From the NCBI GenBank assembly GCA_027924585.1, contig BSBM01000865.1:4701001-4765000 (forward strand): a stretch of 64,000 nucleotides of DNA. Direction: 5' to 3'. A program made the translations under genes and the position numbers. The first letter of the stretch is position 1; every line of letters starts with the position of its first letter. Below are positions 11,335 to 24,070 of this stretch, piece by piece. Under the pieces are notes generated by a model. It was not told where the DNA came from, ran no database searches, and was given only the letters and a program-made list of their open reading frames with translations. This DNA is from Larix kaempferi. Taxonomy: Eukaryota > Streptophyta > Pinopsida > Pinales > Pinaceae.

Positions 11335-13137
11335 TTTGAACCCCTTTTGATTGATTCATTTCACTTTCAGCCATTCTTGATTGTGATTTTTCTTTCTTTT
11401 CAAACCAATACTAGATTTTGGTCTCTTTGACCTCTATTCACCCCCACTCTTTACATCCTTTCTCCCTCTGTGATCAGTGAGTCCCCTAGGCTTGCATCAC
11501 CCTTAGAAAATTCAAATTTTTTCTCAAAAGTTGCACTCTTTGCACCCTTTGCAGCAGTATCGCGCCCCCATTACTCCATCTAGAGCGGTAGTACCGCGCC
11601 CTATGCATTCCTTAGAGTGCGGTAGTGTACCAGTACTGCGTATTAACCTGTCTATACCACGCGGTAGTGTCTGCATTTGTTTGGTTTTTTCTTACCTGTT
11701 TGGTTTTCATAGGTCATCCCTGACCTTCTCTCCCTCACATTGGTTTTCCTGTTGCTCACTAGCATCCTGTCCTTTGAACAGTTATTTGTGGTTTGTTTAT
11801 CTCTTGGTGTGAGCTTGATTATTTTTGAGTTAGTGGCATTATTTACATACTTGGTCACCCCTTCACTTTGATTTCATTGGCTTGATCCTTTCATCATAAC
11901 CAAGTTATTATTTCTATCCTCTTTCACTGGATTATATAATTTTTAAATCACATTGTTCTTATAAATATTATTTTTTCCATTATCTTTATTAAAATCCATA
12001 TTGGAAATTGTCATTTGAGAACATTTGTGTTGCTTTGGTTGAAACGATCTAGTTACATTGTTGCGCACTAGGAAATGAACCATTCAAATTTGCCACATAA
12101 ATTCTCGTTTTGAAGCATTATAGTTGTAGATCAGTGAAATTGAAAGAAGTGTTTATTTCAATTTGGCTTTACTCAGAAAAAGAAAACAAAAGTTTGTCTT
12201 TGATGTGGTTTTTCATTGTTTTTGAAAATTTCATGCATGATGATCGAAGAACTCTCACTTTTCTGTAGCTGGATTTCATCGAATAAAAGACTCATTTCGA
12301 TTCATTCTCATTTGCATGGTTTGGGTCGTCACAGCATCACCAAGTTTCACGTCCATTTACCTGATTGAGTAATACAACCACTAAAATTTACACCCCCTAA
12401 CTAAACACACCATAACCTCACTTGAGGAGAAAAAGAATTTGTTACTTAGGTAGGACACCGGGGATAGGCATCCAAATAATTCCCCCTTGTCATTATCATC
12501 TGATACATAGTTGTTGTCCTCTAGGGTACAAAAATTCTCTAGTATTTGTTGACATAGTCATACACCAGTTTGTGGAGGGTCCTCCTATTGTTTCAGGGGT
12601 TAAACCACCGGGAGATTGAGAACCGGACGGACTCTGTGGAATGCCGCACTCCACTTATCCCTAAGGAAACATCAATCATTGTCTTCCTTGTATTCTCCGG
12701 CCACTATAATAGTGATACAAGGGTGATAAGGAAGAAGCACCGAAAACCTTTTCCAACGTGTCATGAACGAGGTAGCTTAGCGACGTTTCTACTAGGGCTC
12801 TTTTACCCAGGATCCCTTTCGGTAGAGGGATATCCTTCTCTTATTGGTCTCTCATGTTCTATTGTTCGACTTGGATTTCATCACCTTGCGAAGGATACAA
12901 CTTGTTGAGGTCTCCAGCTCTTAGTTAGGAGGTTTTGCTTGTTATCTCATCGTCATAGAGGGTCATTTTTCTTTTAGTGATTGCTTGTTGGAATTCTGGC
13001 CATTGTTATTCTCAGCTCGCTTACTGCGACACCGGTCTCAGTATAGTTTTAGAGCTTTCTTTTTGGCCTCAGAGCCTTGCTTTTTATAGCTCCCCTTTTG
13101 CACACTCGGTTGCATTAGGGTTTTTTAGTTCTTTTTT
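11335..13137 (+). other. Element A untranslated leader
   Basis: No coding potential. It contains a cluster of GCGGTAGT/ACTACCGC dyads (about 11551-11675), then AT-rich sequence. A block of about 750 bases (about 12390-13130) is clearly homologous to the leader of element C (about 44690-45430), including ACATAGTTGTTGTCC and a CCGCACTCCA segment. Conservation of leader between elements with different LTRs suggests a packaging or dimerisation function; this is inference. Confidence 0.65.
11551..11675. repeat. GCGGTAGT/ACTACCGC dyad cluster, copy 1
   Basis: Several GCGGTAGTACCGC-like and CGCGGTAGTG-like units lie in about 125 bases. The same style of cluster recurs at 21800-21905 and 24205-24330 within element A. 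Confidence 0.55.
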
Positions 13138-16100
13138 ATGAGACTGCCCCCGGACTTTGTATTCCTACCAGTATGTCCGAACCACGGAGATCACAAAGAA
13201 TACAGGGATGAAACCCACCACCACCACCACAGACCTCTGGTCCACCTACATCACATATTCCCGCCCTTCCTGGCCGTAGTACCGGCCAAGGCAACGTTCC
13301 ACCGCCGATCCGCAATACATCCTCAATTCCACCTGTAACTGTTACTCACAGCATGGTCTAAGAACCCTTTGCAGTTTCTGCAACCACTAATACACCTGAG
13401 ACTCCAACTGTCACTTCACCCAATGTTATTCCAGATATATCTGCCACAGTGGACAACACTACAGCGGCTGATACTAGTACTACCCAAGATACTAGACCGG
13501 AGGCCATCATCCTTCCTGATGCCAGCACTACCCTTCCACCATATACTTTCTACGATGTTCCGGAAGGATATGTTGGCACCACCGAAGGATCCGACCAAGA
13601 TATATCCGAATTGATTACAGTCCTGGGCGGATACGTCGAAGTTATCGAAGAAACCCAACTCCCTGATACACCTTTTGAAGTTGACTATGAATTTCTGGCT
13701 TCCCAAGCGAAACCTCCGCTTGCTATCACTGCGCCATCAAGTGTTAATCCACAGGAAACTGGTTCTTCCAGCAACATACCTCGTACAGTATCCCTCCCCA
13801 ATCTCCCTTCGGGACACGAGATCATGGCCTCGATCCAGTCTAGTATGGTTAGTCTAGCTAACTCCCCTTTAGAATCCGCACAGTTTAAATGTGATAAAGA
13901 GCAAATGCTCTCGACAGCTTCTAAATATCCCTTGCTACCTGTCCTCCCAACTATCGGGATCCCAACATCCCATCTAGCATAGAGTTCCATCACTCCTATG
14001 CAGACGGTTCCAAACCTTCAGATATTACTATACCTCATTTCCCTCCAGACCCCGAAAACCCTTTCCAGGATACAAACTCGGACCTAGTCCTCGATGGTCC
14101 TCCTATTGTTCAAGACGCTATGGACGAAACTCCTGACACCCCTCGATTAAATTCCCCACATTTACTACCGTCAAGTATGTTTGGCACACATTCTATGAGG
14201 GATAACGCAGTATTTTCTCCATCCCCGCTTGTCACATATGGAAGACCCCCTCCACAAATCGGCACCTTTGGCACTGTTGGCCAATCGACACTATCTCACC
14301 TTTCTAGTGTCAGAAGAACATCAAGTCATAATGCTAGATCATCCATACTGACCAGAGGTTCACCTTCGGCCACAATCTACACCATTTCAGGAGGTGGACA
14401 ACCAACTATTGGAACCACCAACCCCCTCCTGCCGGGCCATCAACCCAGCATTCAGGAGGACAACCCTCTGTTGGGAACCCCGCTCCTAGCCATCAACCTC
14501 CTCCCATAAGACCATCCAATCCACCCGCAGGAGGAAAACCCTTTGTTATGAACCCTGCTCCTAGGCACCAACCACCTGCTAGAGGGAAACCCACCGATAC
14601 CATTCCATAAACCTCCCAACCAGCAGCATCTGCTCAGTTTAGTATGTACAACACACCTGGCAGTAGACAGCCTTATACCGGTATTCCAACTAGACCTCAC
14701 CTTCAACATCCCTCATCAGGCATACTTCCTTCTTGGGGATCTCAAATCCCACAGAGCAAATGGTACTCATTGTTTGGAAACTGGAACCCAGCTGGGGGGT
14801 AATCTCAAATTCCCCCCAACTTGAATTCCGGCTTACCATACCCTTTGGTTGCAACAACTCCATGGAACCCATCTCTTCAACCTCCACCTCTTCATCAGGG
14901 TGGAACTCATATTCCATGGACACTGTTCTTGCAGCCACCCCCTAACCCTGCTACGGGAAATTGCCCACCTACTCAAAGTAGTGGTAACATTCCTGGGACC
15001 CAACAACCCCAGGGAACCATTCCCCAACAAGGAGCAGCAAACATTCCTGGGACACAGCAACCCCAAGGTACCATACCCATTATCCCCACTCAACAGAATG
15101 TCCAACAACCGGTTACCACTGTGATTCCCAGTCAAGTAATGACTTCCAACACACAACTAGTTAACCAAATGGCCTACTACCCCCAGAAATTCCAGCACTA
15201 CTCCGTGGGAAACATGTATGGGTACAACATGCAACAATATGCTGTGCAGGGCCCCTCAGGCATCCTTGCACCGTACAGTTACTACTCATACCCGCAGCCC
15301 AACCGTCAACTTCCTTTCTTGGCCACACTAGATTTACTTGATTTGTGAAGGCTCATCAACGATCGTATATGGCATGAAACTTACTGGCCACCTATCCCAG
15401 CCAAACTTCCATCGGACATTCCCAAGTTCGATGCCAAGCCCGATGAAGACCCTAAGAACCACGTGATGACCTTCCATCTTTGGTGTTCCTCCAACTCATT
15501 GATGGACGACTCCATTTGGATACAGCTCTTCCAGTGCACGCTTACTGGCACGGCAGCAAAATGGTACATTGAGCTGCCACAAGACTCCTTTCATGATTTT
15601 AACACCTTGGCTATGCCGTTTCTGACTCATTTCCAGCTCCCCATCCGGTATGAGACTGGAAAAGAACTGTTAACCTCATTCCGTCAAAGCACTTCTACGC
15701 ATATCTCAGACCACATCCATGAGTGGAGTCGACATCGTAGGCTAATCAAGGTACCCATTCTAGATCAGCTACTCGTTGATTGGTTCAAAAAGTCATTGTT
15801 GCCTCCCATAGCCAAGGACATTGCTATGCGTGGGCTGGTCACGAAGGATCAAGCCATCTCGGCTTCCCAGTACATGGATTTGGTATATACCCAATCCGAC
15901 ACTTTACACTAACTTCTTCCCCACACCACCCGCATCACTACTGATCCAACTAAGCTTGCCACTGAACCCCCTATCGATGGTATTGTCGGTTCAGTCAAGG
16001 CCCAGCCTACCATTAAACCGATGGGGTAGCAAGCTCCTGCTCCCCCCGCTCCACCCTAGGCTGCTCCAAAAGCTTCTACTTCTCCTGCTGTCTTCTCCGA

Positions 16101-18055
16101 AGTGAACGCAGTTCAATCTATGTCACAACCATCCGGAGGAAAGAAGAAAAACAATCACGGAAAATCCAAGAAGACTTCTAACCAGTAGGAGAACCCAAAA
16201 ACTCAACCCACTCACAACGACCGTAAACCACGCCGGAAAGCTAAATTCCCCTATCTCATTTGTCAAGACGATCACTATATGCGTGACTATCCCTACAAGG
16301 ATGAAGTCAACAAATTCGTTAAAGGATGCTCTAGTCCGACAGTGTTAACTGACCCTTTCCCTCAACAGCAACAGCAAATGGTTGCCCAAGAATCCCCACA
16401 AGGAGGCAACCCGAACAACCCACCTCGCGGAGAGACATCCGCAAACCGTGAAATCCTGATGACGAGTAATGAAGAGATTCACATAACCACTCGCTCAAAG
16501 ACGTACAAAACCCCCCAAGTTCAAACAAACAGTTAGAGACAGCCAAAGGCAAGTCTCCTGTTGAAGATCCTTCTCTCACACCCCCCCCTAACGGCCATCT
16601 CCACATCGAGAGACCGCTTACAGACACAGTGCTATGCCCACCCAAGGGAACCATACGAAAGGCGACATTTAATCCCAATGCGTGAGCTGCCCAAAATTAC
16701 AACATGTTGAGGATTTAGCTCAAGCACCATGCGCCATGTCAACTCTCGAGGTTCTCCAACACTGCCCTACGCAGCGCAGAACCTTACTTTCAGCACTGGG
16801 GGCAATGGACCTAGATACTTCAAACACCATCGTGTTTAACTTGGAGTATGTCAAACCTCGGCTTTCCCATCAATTAGCCTTCTAGGTCCATACAAAAATC
16901 CATGGAAATAGCATCCATTGCACTGTTTTAGATGAGGGTGCTTCCACGTCGATTATGGCTTTGAATTGTTGGAGAGCCTTAGGCTCACCCGAAGTCACGA
17001 CATCTCCCACTACTCTCAGATCGTTTGACAGACACGATTTTCAACCCTACGGACTCATTCCTACGATTGGTGTTGAACTGCGGGGAAAAACAGTATCTGT
17101 ACACATCGAAGTCATGGATGCACCATTAGATTACAATCTTCTACTTGGTCGGAACTGGTTTTACGCCATGACTGCCATAGCATCTACTGTCTTTCGAACC
17201 GTACAATTTCCTCATGAAGGGAAGATTGTCACCATATATCAGCTAGATTACTATATCCCAGACTCTCATCCAAACTCCGCCAACACCATCCCATTATTGG
17301 ATCAACCTCGGTACGATTTCCAAGATGTTGGCATTGGTCTTATGAAGGATTCTTCCCTTATTAGAGTTTTTCCAAAGCTAGGGTCCCCCGTTCAGCCAGT
17401 CAACATGATATCATCGAACATGACCCCCTTCCATGATTCTTGGGTGATACTGAGTCCCACTGAGATTGAAAACTACGGCAACTCCATGCCATTAAATGGG
17501 AACCTCGCATCATATGAAGCGATCCAGTCAACCACCGATTGGGTCGATCCTACTACCCATCACACAGTGGCACAACTCTCATCTGAGACTCATTCATCCC
17601 CACCACTCATCAATCCTCTCACTTTTATTTTTCCCACTAACAAATCAATTATGGAGGTTATGTGCGGTGATGAACCACCATGGGGAAATTTCCATCATTG
17701 ATCTTCTTTCCCCACCATCCAGAAGATTGAGCCCGATACAAAATCCAACACTTCACTTGGAATGGTTCCAACCAAGTTTCCCACTTCGATCGATGAAGTA
17801 TTTTCCGAAGGGAACTTGGCCAACCTCATGGAAACCACTCCCATTGACATTTCAGTGAAGCCTAGTGTCATGGAAAACATTCATATTGGCAAGACATGCA
17901 CTCCCAAGGAGTGCAATGGACAAACGCATTTACAATCGAAACAACCAACATCCACTCCAATCCAAGCATGTACTCCAAAAGATAGAAATTTTATTCCAAG
18001 AGCCAAGAGCCAAAAATCTCTAGATGAATTTTACAATGAGAGGCTCCCTCCTTAA
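13138..18055 (+). pseudogene. Element A gag and retropepsin, heavily decayed
   Basis: Start chosen at the ATG at 13138 after a T-rich tract. Coding segments switch frame (13449-13982, 14120-14509, 14821-15912 and onward). The N-terminal half is Pro/Ser/Thr/Gln-rich. The Gypsy gag domain is clear at about 15400-15900 (FHLWCSSNSLMDD; AAKWYIELP; HIHEWSRHR). In-frame stops: TGA 15346-15348, TAA 15910-15912, TAG 16027-16029, 16057-16059, 16186-16188, 16534-16536 and 16883-16885. A damaged zinc knuckle (CQDDHYMRDYP) lies at about 16264-16297. The protease segment at about 16920-17230 has the DEGAST motif instead of DSG/DTG and the late motif LLLGRNW. The frame ends at 18055 with no transition into reverse transcriptase. 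Gag forms the virus-like particle and the protease matures it; neither can be made intact here. Confidence 0.8.
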
Positions 18056-20339
18056 ATAGGATGGGGAGAGAGTACAATCCTAACCACTTTTTACATGAGT
18101 GGCTAAGATTAAAAGATCTCAAGATCTAATCAATGGCTAACAATAAATCATAACAATATATCACATGGATCACCCACATAATGATAGCGCCGCCACTAAA
18201 AGGTACAATAAGAGGGTGACGTCATCCACTAGAGAAACATGAGCACCAAAATCCACCTCATGGTGACTAGGACATGACAATATAAGCTCATGGTGGGGCT
18301 AGGAGGTATTAATCCTAACTAGCTCATCCCCAAGGCACAATAAAATAATAAAATATGTCCAATATAATATAAATGATCAAAACTGTCCTCAAAATCCATG
18401 ACAGTCAAGCAATAAATGTCCTCCTGTGATTAATCTGGGCATACCCACATGGTGAAAACTGACTGGAAAGTAGTGATGCCACCCTGGAAGACCTCTGTGA
18501 AGACCAAATGCCAAAACCTTGCCTCAATTTCCCAAATCGATTTCCTCAGTGACCACTTTATCCCATTTTTTAACTGCCTCGGGAACTATGAAAGTGCCAA
18601 AACTGCCTCCTAGGATGCTAGCGCTGTCCATCTGAGCCCACCAGGCTCTCCAGAAGGGGGGGTAAATGGTAAAAACAAGTGGCTGGACCACCCCCTCCAT
18701 CATCAACGCCCTAGGTGAACTGGCCAATCAGGGCCCCTGCTGCCCCAGGCTGGGAAATCAGCCCCAAATCTGGTCATCAAGTGTAAAACTGCATCAATCA
18801 CTGTCAGAAGTGCTCGGAACTGAAAGATAAGTGTCTCAATGGATCCAGAAGACCCAAATCCACTAGGAATGTGTACTCATACACCCTGGGTTTCCCTAAT
18901 GGGCCAGCTATAGGGTCCACCATATATGGACAATGTATAATCTGCTAATCTGAAGTAGTAATAAACCTGCTGAACTGGATCAAACATAATCTACATCATA
19001 TGATATCATATGATATCATCATCAAACATGTGGACCCATCAATCATCATCAATAATCATCCATACATGGTCCACATCATCACGGATCCCAAGAATATACA
19101 ACCAAGGATGAATCACATCAGTAGACTAAGACAATGCTTCTCTAATCATTCTCACAGCTAAGCTCAAAGTATAACATCCATTCAGTGGCATTAATTAAGT
19201 TAACATATTCCGTTGTTATATAAAATTACTTGCACAATAGTTCAAATGACAAACTCACCCATTGGACATGGTCAAACTGCTAGTGAAGGATGAAGGCTAG
19301 GAGCAAGGTTGGGCCAAGGGGTTGACTTGTCTAACTTAACTCAAAAATACTTTGGACTGGGAGAAGGGGGGAAGCTACAAACTCTGTGCTGGAAAAAAGA
19401 ACACGGGGAATGGCTGTGCCTCACAAATGGATAAGTTGTTTAGAGAGTGCTTATTCAACTTAGGCATCATGTCTACATCAAGTTGATCCAGGTTCATTAG
19501 GATCATTCAATTTTATTCCATGGCCTTTTTGGCCTACATAACCCTTCGGATTTCAGATGTTCTAAGAAGCACAACTAGTTGCAGCTTGCATCTAGGGCAT
19601 GTTTTTTCAAATATTTATAAGGTCAGCAATTGTTTAGATATAGCTTTTAAGAACCATTGCTTTTTGGACCTTTCTTATACTCTTCGAGGAGTATTTTTAG
19701 CGGTTCATCGCTCTTGCCCTTTTTTTTGTTTCCATGGGCGAATTTAAGTTTCCATATGTAGAACATGAACTTTCAGTTTTAGCCAACAACATCTCAAGTG
19801 ACTAGGGGGAGTTCGAGCCAATGCCAAACATCGGGACAACCGACCAGAATGATTTAGGCCTACAATCCAACTCACCAAAGGCAAGTTTTGTCACCAACTC
19901 AGAGCCGAGACACTGAATAAACAGGGATGCGGTCCAAACACAGAGGTAGAAAAATGGGGAAGTCCTCGGTATCAGAAAGTCAAATGAGACAAGTCAGGGT
20001 TTAAAGTCAAACAGGAAGGTCACGTATGGATGGAGACAAGTGAATATGGAGCCTACACTAGCAGACAACTGGTGTCGGGAAAGACCATATCTATGTAAGG
20101 TGAAAAACCAGTGAGTTTTGTTAAATGACCTAAATGTGGAAGCATTTGTCCATTTTAAGATTTACAGTTCATTTTATATAGTTTGCCACATCAGGAATAA
20201 TATACCAAGCACATGCTATGATCATGACTAAATCAACAAGATAATAATCCACAGTCAGTGAGAACATATCCATAGATCATACAACATCATCCTAATAATA
20301 ATCATCCAGTATCATCTGAAACACTGCTGTAATACATCT
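18056..20339. other. Element A interval replacing pol, noncoding
   Basis: About 2.3 kb without credible coding sequence. It contains ATCATATGATATCATATGAT-like simple palindromes near 18997-19020 and CATCATC runs to about 19080. No reverse transcriptase, RNase H or integrase motif is seen on either strand. It may be the 3' flank or downstream exons of the antisense gene to its right. Confidence 0.45.
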
Positions 20340-21779
20340 CTAGGCACTGAACTGAAACTGTATGGGATAAGTAGTCACATCAGTCATCAAATCTGAACTC
20401 TCAAGGCTCAGCCTTGACACAAGGTCATATCTGAATAATGTACTGCTCTGATCATGAGTGATCCAAAATATATAGCCATGCTCTGGAATAATGTAAGCTC
20501 TAGAATGTGCAGATATCTGTTGTACAAGAATAGTAGCCCTGCTACTATGGTGGTGGTAGCAGACTATGGCTCTGGCCACCCTACGGAGGAGAAGACCAAT
20601 ACGTCTAGGCACACCTACAGTATGCCGCTGAAGATGCAGGGGAACGTCATCCATCCTCATAGCTGGAACCCCTAGGTCAAACCTTGTAGGTTCCGCTCTA
20701 TGTCTTGAACCCCTCCCGCTTCTTCTTCCTCTTCTTCTTCCCCCTCCGAAGCAACTCGGCGCTTGTTACCACCTCAGCGTAATGGCGAATAGCCTATAGG
20801 GATCTGTGGTCCACGATCTACGACATGCACATATACATATATTAAAAATCTTTTTCACACATTCTAAAAAATAATTAAAAATTATATATTCAAAAAATTA
20901 AAAAATACATTAATGAAGGTCATAACTGTGTTATCCCAATCCTCATCCTCAAGCAGTGCCAAGTCTATATCCTCGCGGAAGTCCACCTCTGCATAGGGGT
21001 AGTTCTCGATCATCACGATTTGATCCTCAAGCCATGAAAAGAAGTCCTCACCAAAAGCTAAACGTTGTGGCCCCTCGAGCCGTCCTGCATACTCACTCCA
21101 TCGAGCCATCCATGGCTCAGTGGGTGGATGGGTGGTCATGGACAACTGCGGACGCAACAGTGGCACCCTCTCCAAGAAGAAGGTGACCAAAATGCTCCCA
21201 TACCCGAATTGGTGGTTCTCTCCATTTCTACACTTAGTCACTTGCTCCTTAATATTGGATAACAACCGTTCGCACCAGTTGAACAGTGTTGGTGCCATAC
21301 AGTCCACGGCAAGATTCATTTTCATACGGGATTCCTGATGAGGACTTGTACTACCTGCTACACGTGTAATGGTAAACAACAAAGTTTTCGAAGGAAGTTC
21401 CACAACATCCTTAATGACCACTTTACCACTTTTCTTCCCGGAACCCTGATGACAGTAGCGAGCAATCAAGGCGTCAATGCTCGGTTCCGAGGCCGTGAAC
21501 ACTGTCAAGTTCACCCGGGCCCCTCTCTTTGAGAGACCCGTGAGAAAATAAATGTCCTCGAGCTCAATCTCAAGGGTATGCTCCCCATCTCGAAAGGCTT
21601 GAATCTCAGGGTCCCACATTTGTATAATGTGAGTAAGAAGTTTTTCTTGCTTGCGGATACCTTTGGTTTTGAAAATTTTCAATAACCCACATTCCCGCAG
21701 TGCAGTTAAAGTCTCTTGGTCATTTTCAGCCAATAAATCATACTCTTCATGCTCCCTTTCTTTCCTTGAATTTAGCCAT
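20340..21779 (-). pseudogene. Plant mobile domain-like protein gene, antisense within element A
   Basis: The main exon is 21733-20882 (no ATG in frame). An ATG at 21779-21777 begins a short frame that would join it after a one-base shift near 21755, so the start is probably frameshifted. The protein has the pattern of the plant mobile domain (PMD) family: an N-terminal LRECGLL segment, LLTHIIQMWDPEIQAFRDG, and the hallmark LEDIYFLTGLSKRG, then FNWCERLLSNIKEQ and FSWLEDQI. PMD proteins occur both as host silencing factors and inside Gypsy and Mutator elements. A donor-like GTATTTTTT follows FIN at about 20911 and an open segment 20660-20340 is a likely second exon. A donor-like CCAG/GTAAGAG at about 22009 suggests an untranslated first exon upstream. 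An antisense gene keeps its introns through retrotransposition because the element's sense RNA cannot splice them. It is flanked upstream by dyad cluster copy 2. Confidence 0.6.
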
Positions 21780-21799
21780 TACCACGCCTGGGAGAAACC

Positions 21800-21905
21800 T
21801 AACTGCATGGCAGTCCACACTACCGCGCCTCTATTTAACCCTACAGGGCGGGTAGTGTCAAACAATACCACGCTTCCCGATTAAACGAGCATGCGGTAGT
21901 CTTAA
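21800..21905. repeat. GCGGTAGT/ACTACCGC dyad cluster, copy 2
   Basis: ACACTACCGCGCC, GGCGGGTAGTG, AATACCACGC and ATGCGGTAGTC occur within about 100 bases immediately upstream of the antisense gene's start, in its likely promoter or 5' UTR. Confidence 0.55.
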
Positions 21906-24070
21906 GGGCGAAAACAACCCATGAGGGATTGCCTAAAAAATGATTTTTACCTACTGAAATCAGGTTTTTAACCTATGAAATGAAAGAGGAGCTTGAAATC
22001 TCTTACCTGGCGTAGACGACTGTTGAAACGGTGCTCCGGATCTCTAGATACAGACTCTTGAAGTTTTGCCCTACAATGGATGAAATTTCCTCTTTGAGTA
22101 AATGAAGTGAAATGGTAACTTTCCATATTTACTCCTTGTTTATATAACTTTTACATTTAATTTTTACTCATTATTTTATCCTATTAGGTTAAAACTCCTT
22201 TCACATTGCTAATATCTGGTTCCATGAGCCTTTTTTGACAGGGCCTCCTTGAGATGTTCACACTGGCATTTATTTATTCATTTTGAGCCTACTTTATCTT
22301 TTTCGTGCTCTAGATTAAAACTTGAAAAATATTCCAAGCGCTTTTCACACCCATGTCGTGCTTGTCAAGCTTAAGAAAATGGTGTTGAGCTTAGTCAACT
22401 TTACTTGTGCTCGTTAAACGATGAGGAAAGTATTATTTTGGTTGTATTTTATTCTTTTTTGGGACCAAAATAATTAAAAATTATGAAGAAGACCATTGGA
22501 TTTCTCTTTAAGCTCTTTTCAGACTCCCTCGTTTTGAAAAGATTGCCAAGTGATCTTGTCTCTTTCACAGTTGTAAAAGTATTTGAAAGGGCTTCTATTC
22601 GGTGATAGGTTACCCCTTTTTCGGTCCGTCTAGACTATTTACAAGAAAGGTATACCTCAGTCAATTTTTTACTAGGAGAGTTCTCTCGGGGATTGTTTTA
22701 CACTTTTTCGGGATCGAGGGACTAAATTTACGAAAAAGTACACTTTGGATCCTTCTTTAAGTTTTTCAGGCTCTCTAAATGTGAAAAACTACCGAGTTTT
22801 CCTTCCTTCGACTCGTTAAAATTTGACATCAAAGGATCCACTTTGGGACGAACCCCTCCTTTCTTATGTTCATAAAACATGTGAGATCGGACTCATCTAT
22901 GAGATGAGATATACCGATCATCTATTATCCTCTTCAAGCTCGTAAAACAACAAAGAGGTACTTGTCCATCATGTCGGAGAAAAATGGGAAACAAGTCGAG
23001 TTTATTTTGTTGGCAGCTTGTCAATCGTCACCTTTTAACATGGCATGCGTCTGTCCCTTGTCTATTTTTGGGTATCTATTCTTGCTGAGTTATGGTCATC
23101 ATCCCGAGTCGTCTCTCTGGCCACAAGCCTACTCGTTCGGTGTCTATCCTCTACTATCAATTATCCCTGCTACGAGGTTCTGTTTCATGCCGTTATATGT
23201 TCAAAGGGTTTTCATTGTGTCAAGACTTCCGTTGTGTCAGTACATGTTTCTTTGTTCCATTGTTTCACATCACCTCTCATTCCGATTTCGTGTCGATGAT
23301 GTGGGAATCATTATGACCCACCTTCGACGAGTCTATTCCTGTCGATGCCAAATCACTATCTAGGAATCAGCCTTAGGAATCAACCGCTAGTACCTTGGTA
23401 CCTGCATGCCTCAATGGCAGGTTTCTTCGTGTTCGACAGTAGGTTTACATCATTGACCTCTGATTGAATGATCTCTCGGATGCTTGAAATCAACTCCTTT
23501 ATTTGCATTTCGTTGAGATGTACTACCTTGGGGATCATCATCATCATTGGTAATTTCCCTCGCATTTGTTAACGGTTCACATCATTTACCAGTAATCAAA
23601 TGGTTTCTACCATGTTCGACTTCAACACCTTGTAATCACATGGCTAGATTCGTATCACTTGCAATTGGGTAGAAGACCCTGGACTTTATTTTGTATTCTG
23701 ACTATGTCCAGGTTGCGATGGAAATCTCTCTTGTATTGTCACATAGATCCACTTATGTATTGGTTGTGGTTGTGTCATTACTATTTCATGGATATATGCT
23801 TGTTCATAGTAGCCATGATTTGTTTGCATTTTATATCATCTCAGTACTCATGGATCTGCAATGTATTGGTCGGCAGCCATGCTTTGAGTCAATTGTTTCC
23901 GAGCATGGGGATGCCCGTCTCGGTGGTATATTTGACATTTTGTTTCTGTTTCAGTTCCTCGTTGCTCTCCTCGATGTTATCTACACACAGTATTTGTAAA
24001 GTCTTTCGGCCATCAGTCTCTTCTGACCTCACACTTTAGGGGGCATCTATTATACCTCTATATTTCACAG
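21906..24070 (+). other. Element A 3' noncoding domain
   Basis: No coding sequence. The stretch 22480-22830 is homologous to the minus strand of element B around 26880-27260: shared blocks include AAAGTATTTGAAAGG and GTTACCCCTTTTTCGG. A purine run AGGGGG at about 24039-24044 lies about 27 bases before the assumed LTR start and could be the polypurine tract, in which case the LTR start may need moving. Confidence 0.55.

Noticed and set aside
15381-15569. Minus-strand open frame opposite gag of A
   Set aside because: Antisense shadow of the conserved gag helices; no independent support.
18524-18727. Minus-strand open frame of 67 codons in the noncoding part of A
   Set aside because: Starts without ATG, no recognisable motif, isolated; could be an exon of the antisense gene, but splice sites are not evident.
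22962-24039. Overlapping plus-strand frames of 70-130 codons
   Set aside because: Leu/Ser/Phe/Cys-rich composition typical of random frames in T-rich sequence; homologous B region lacks them.
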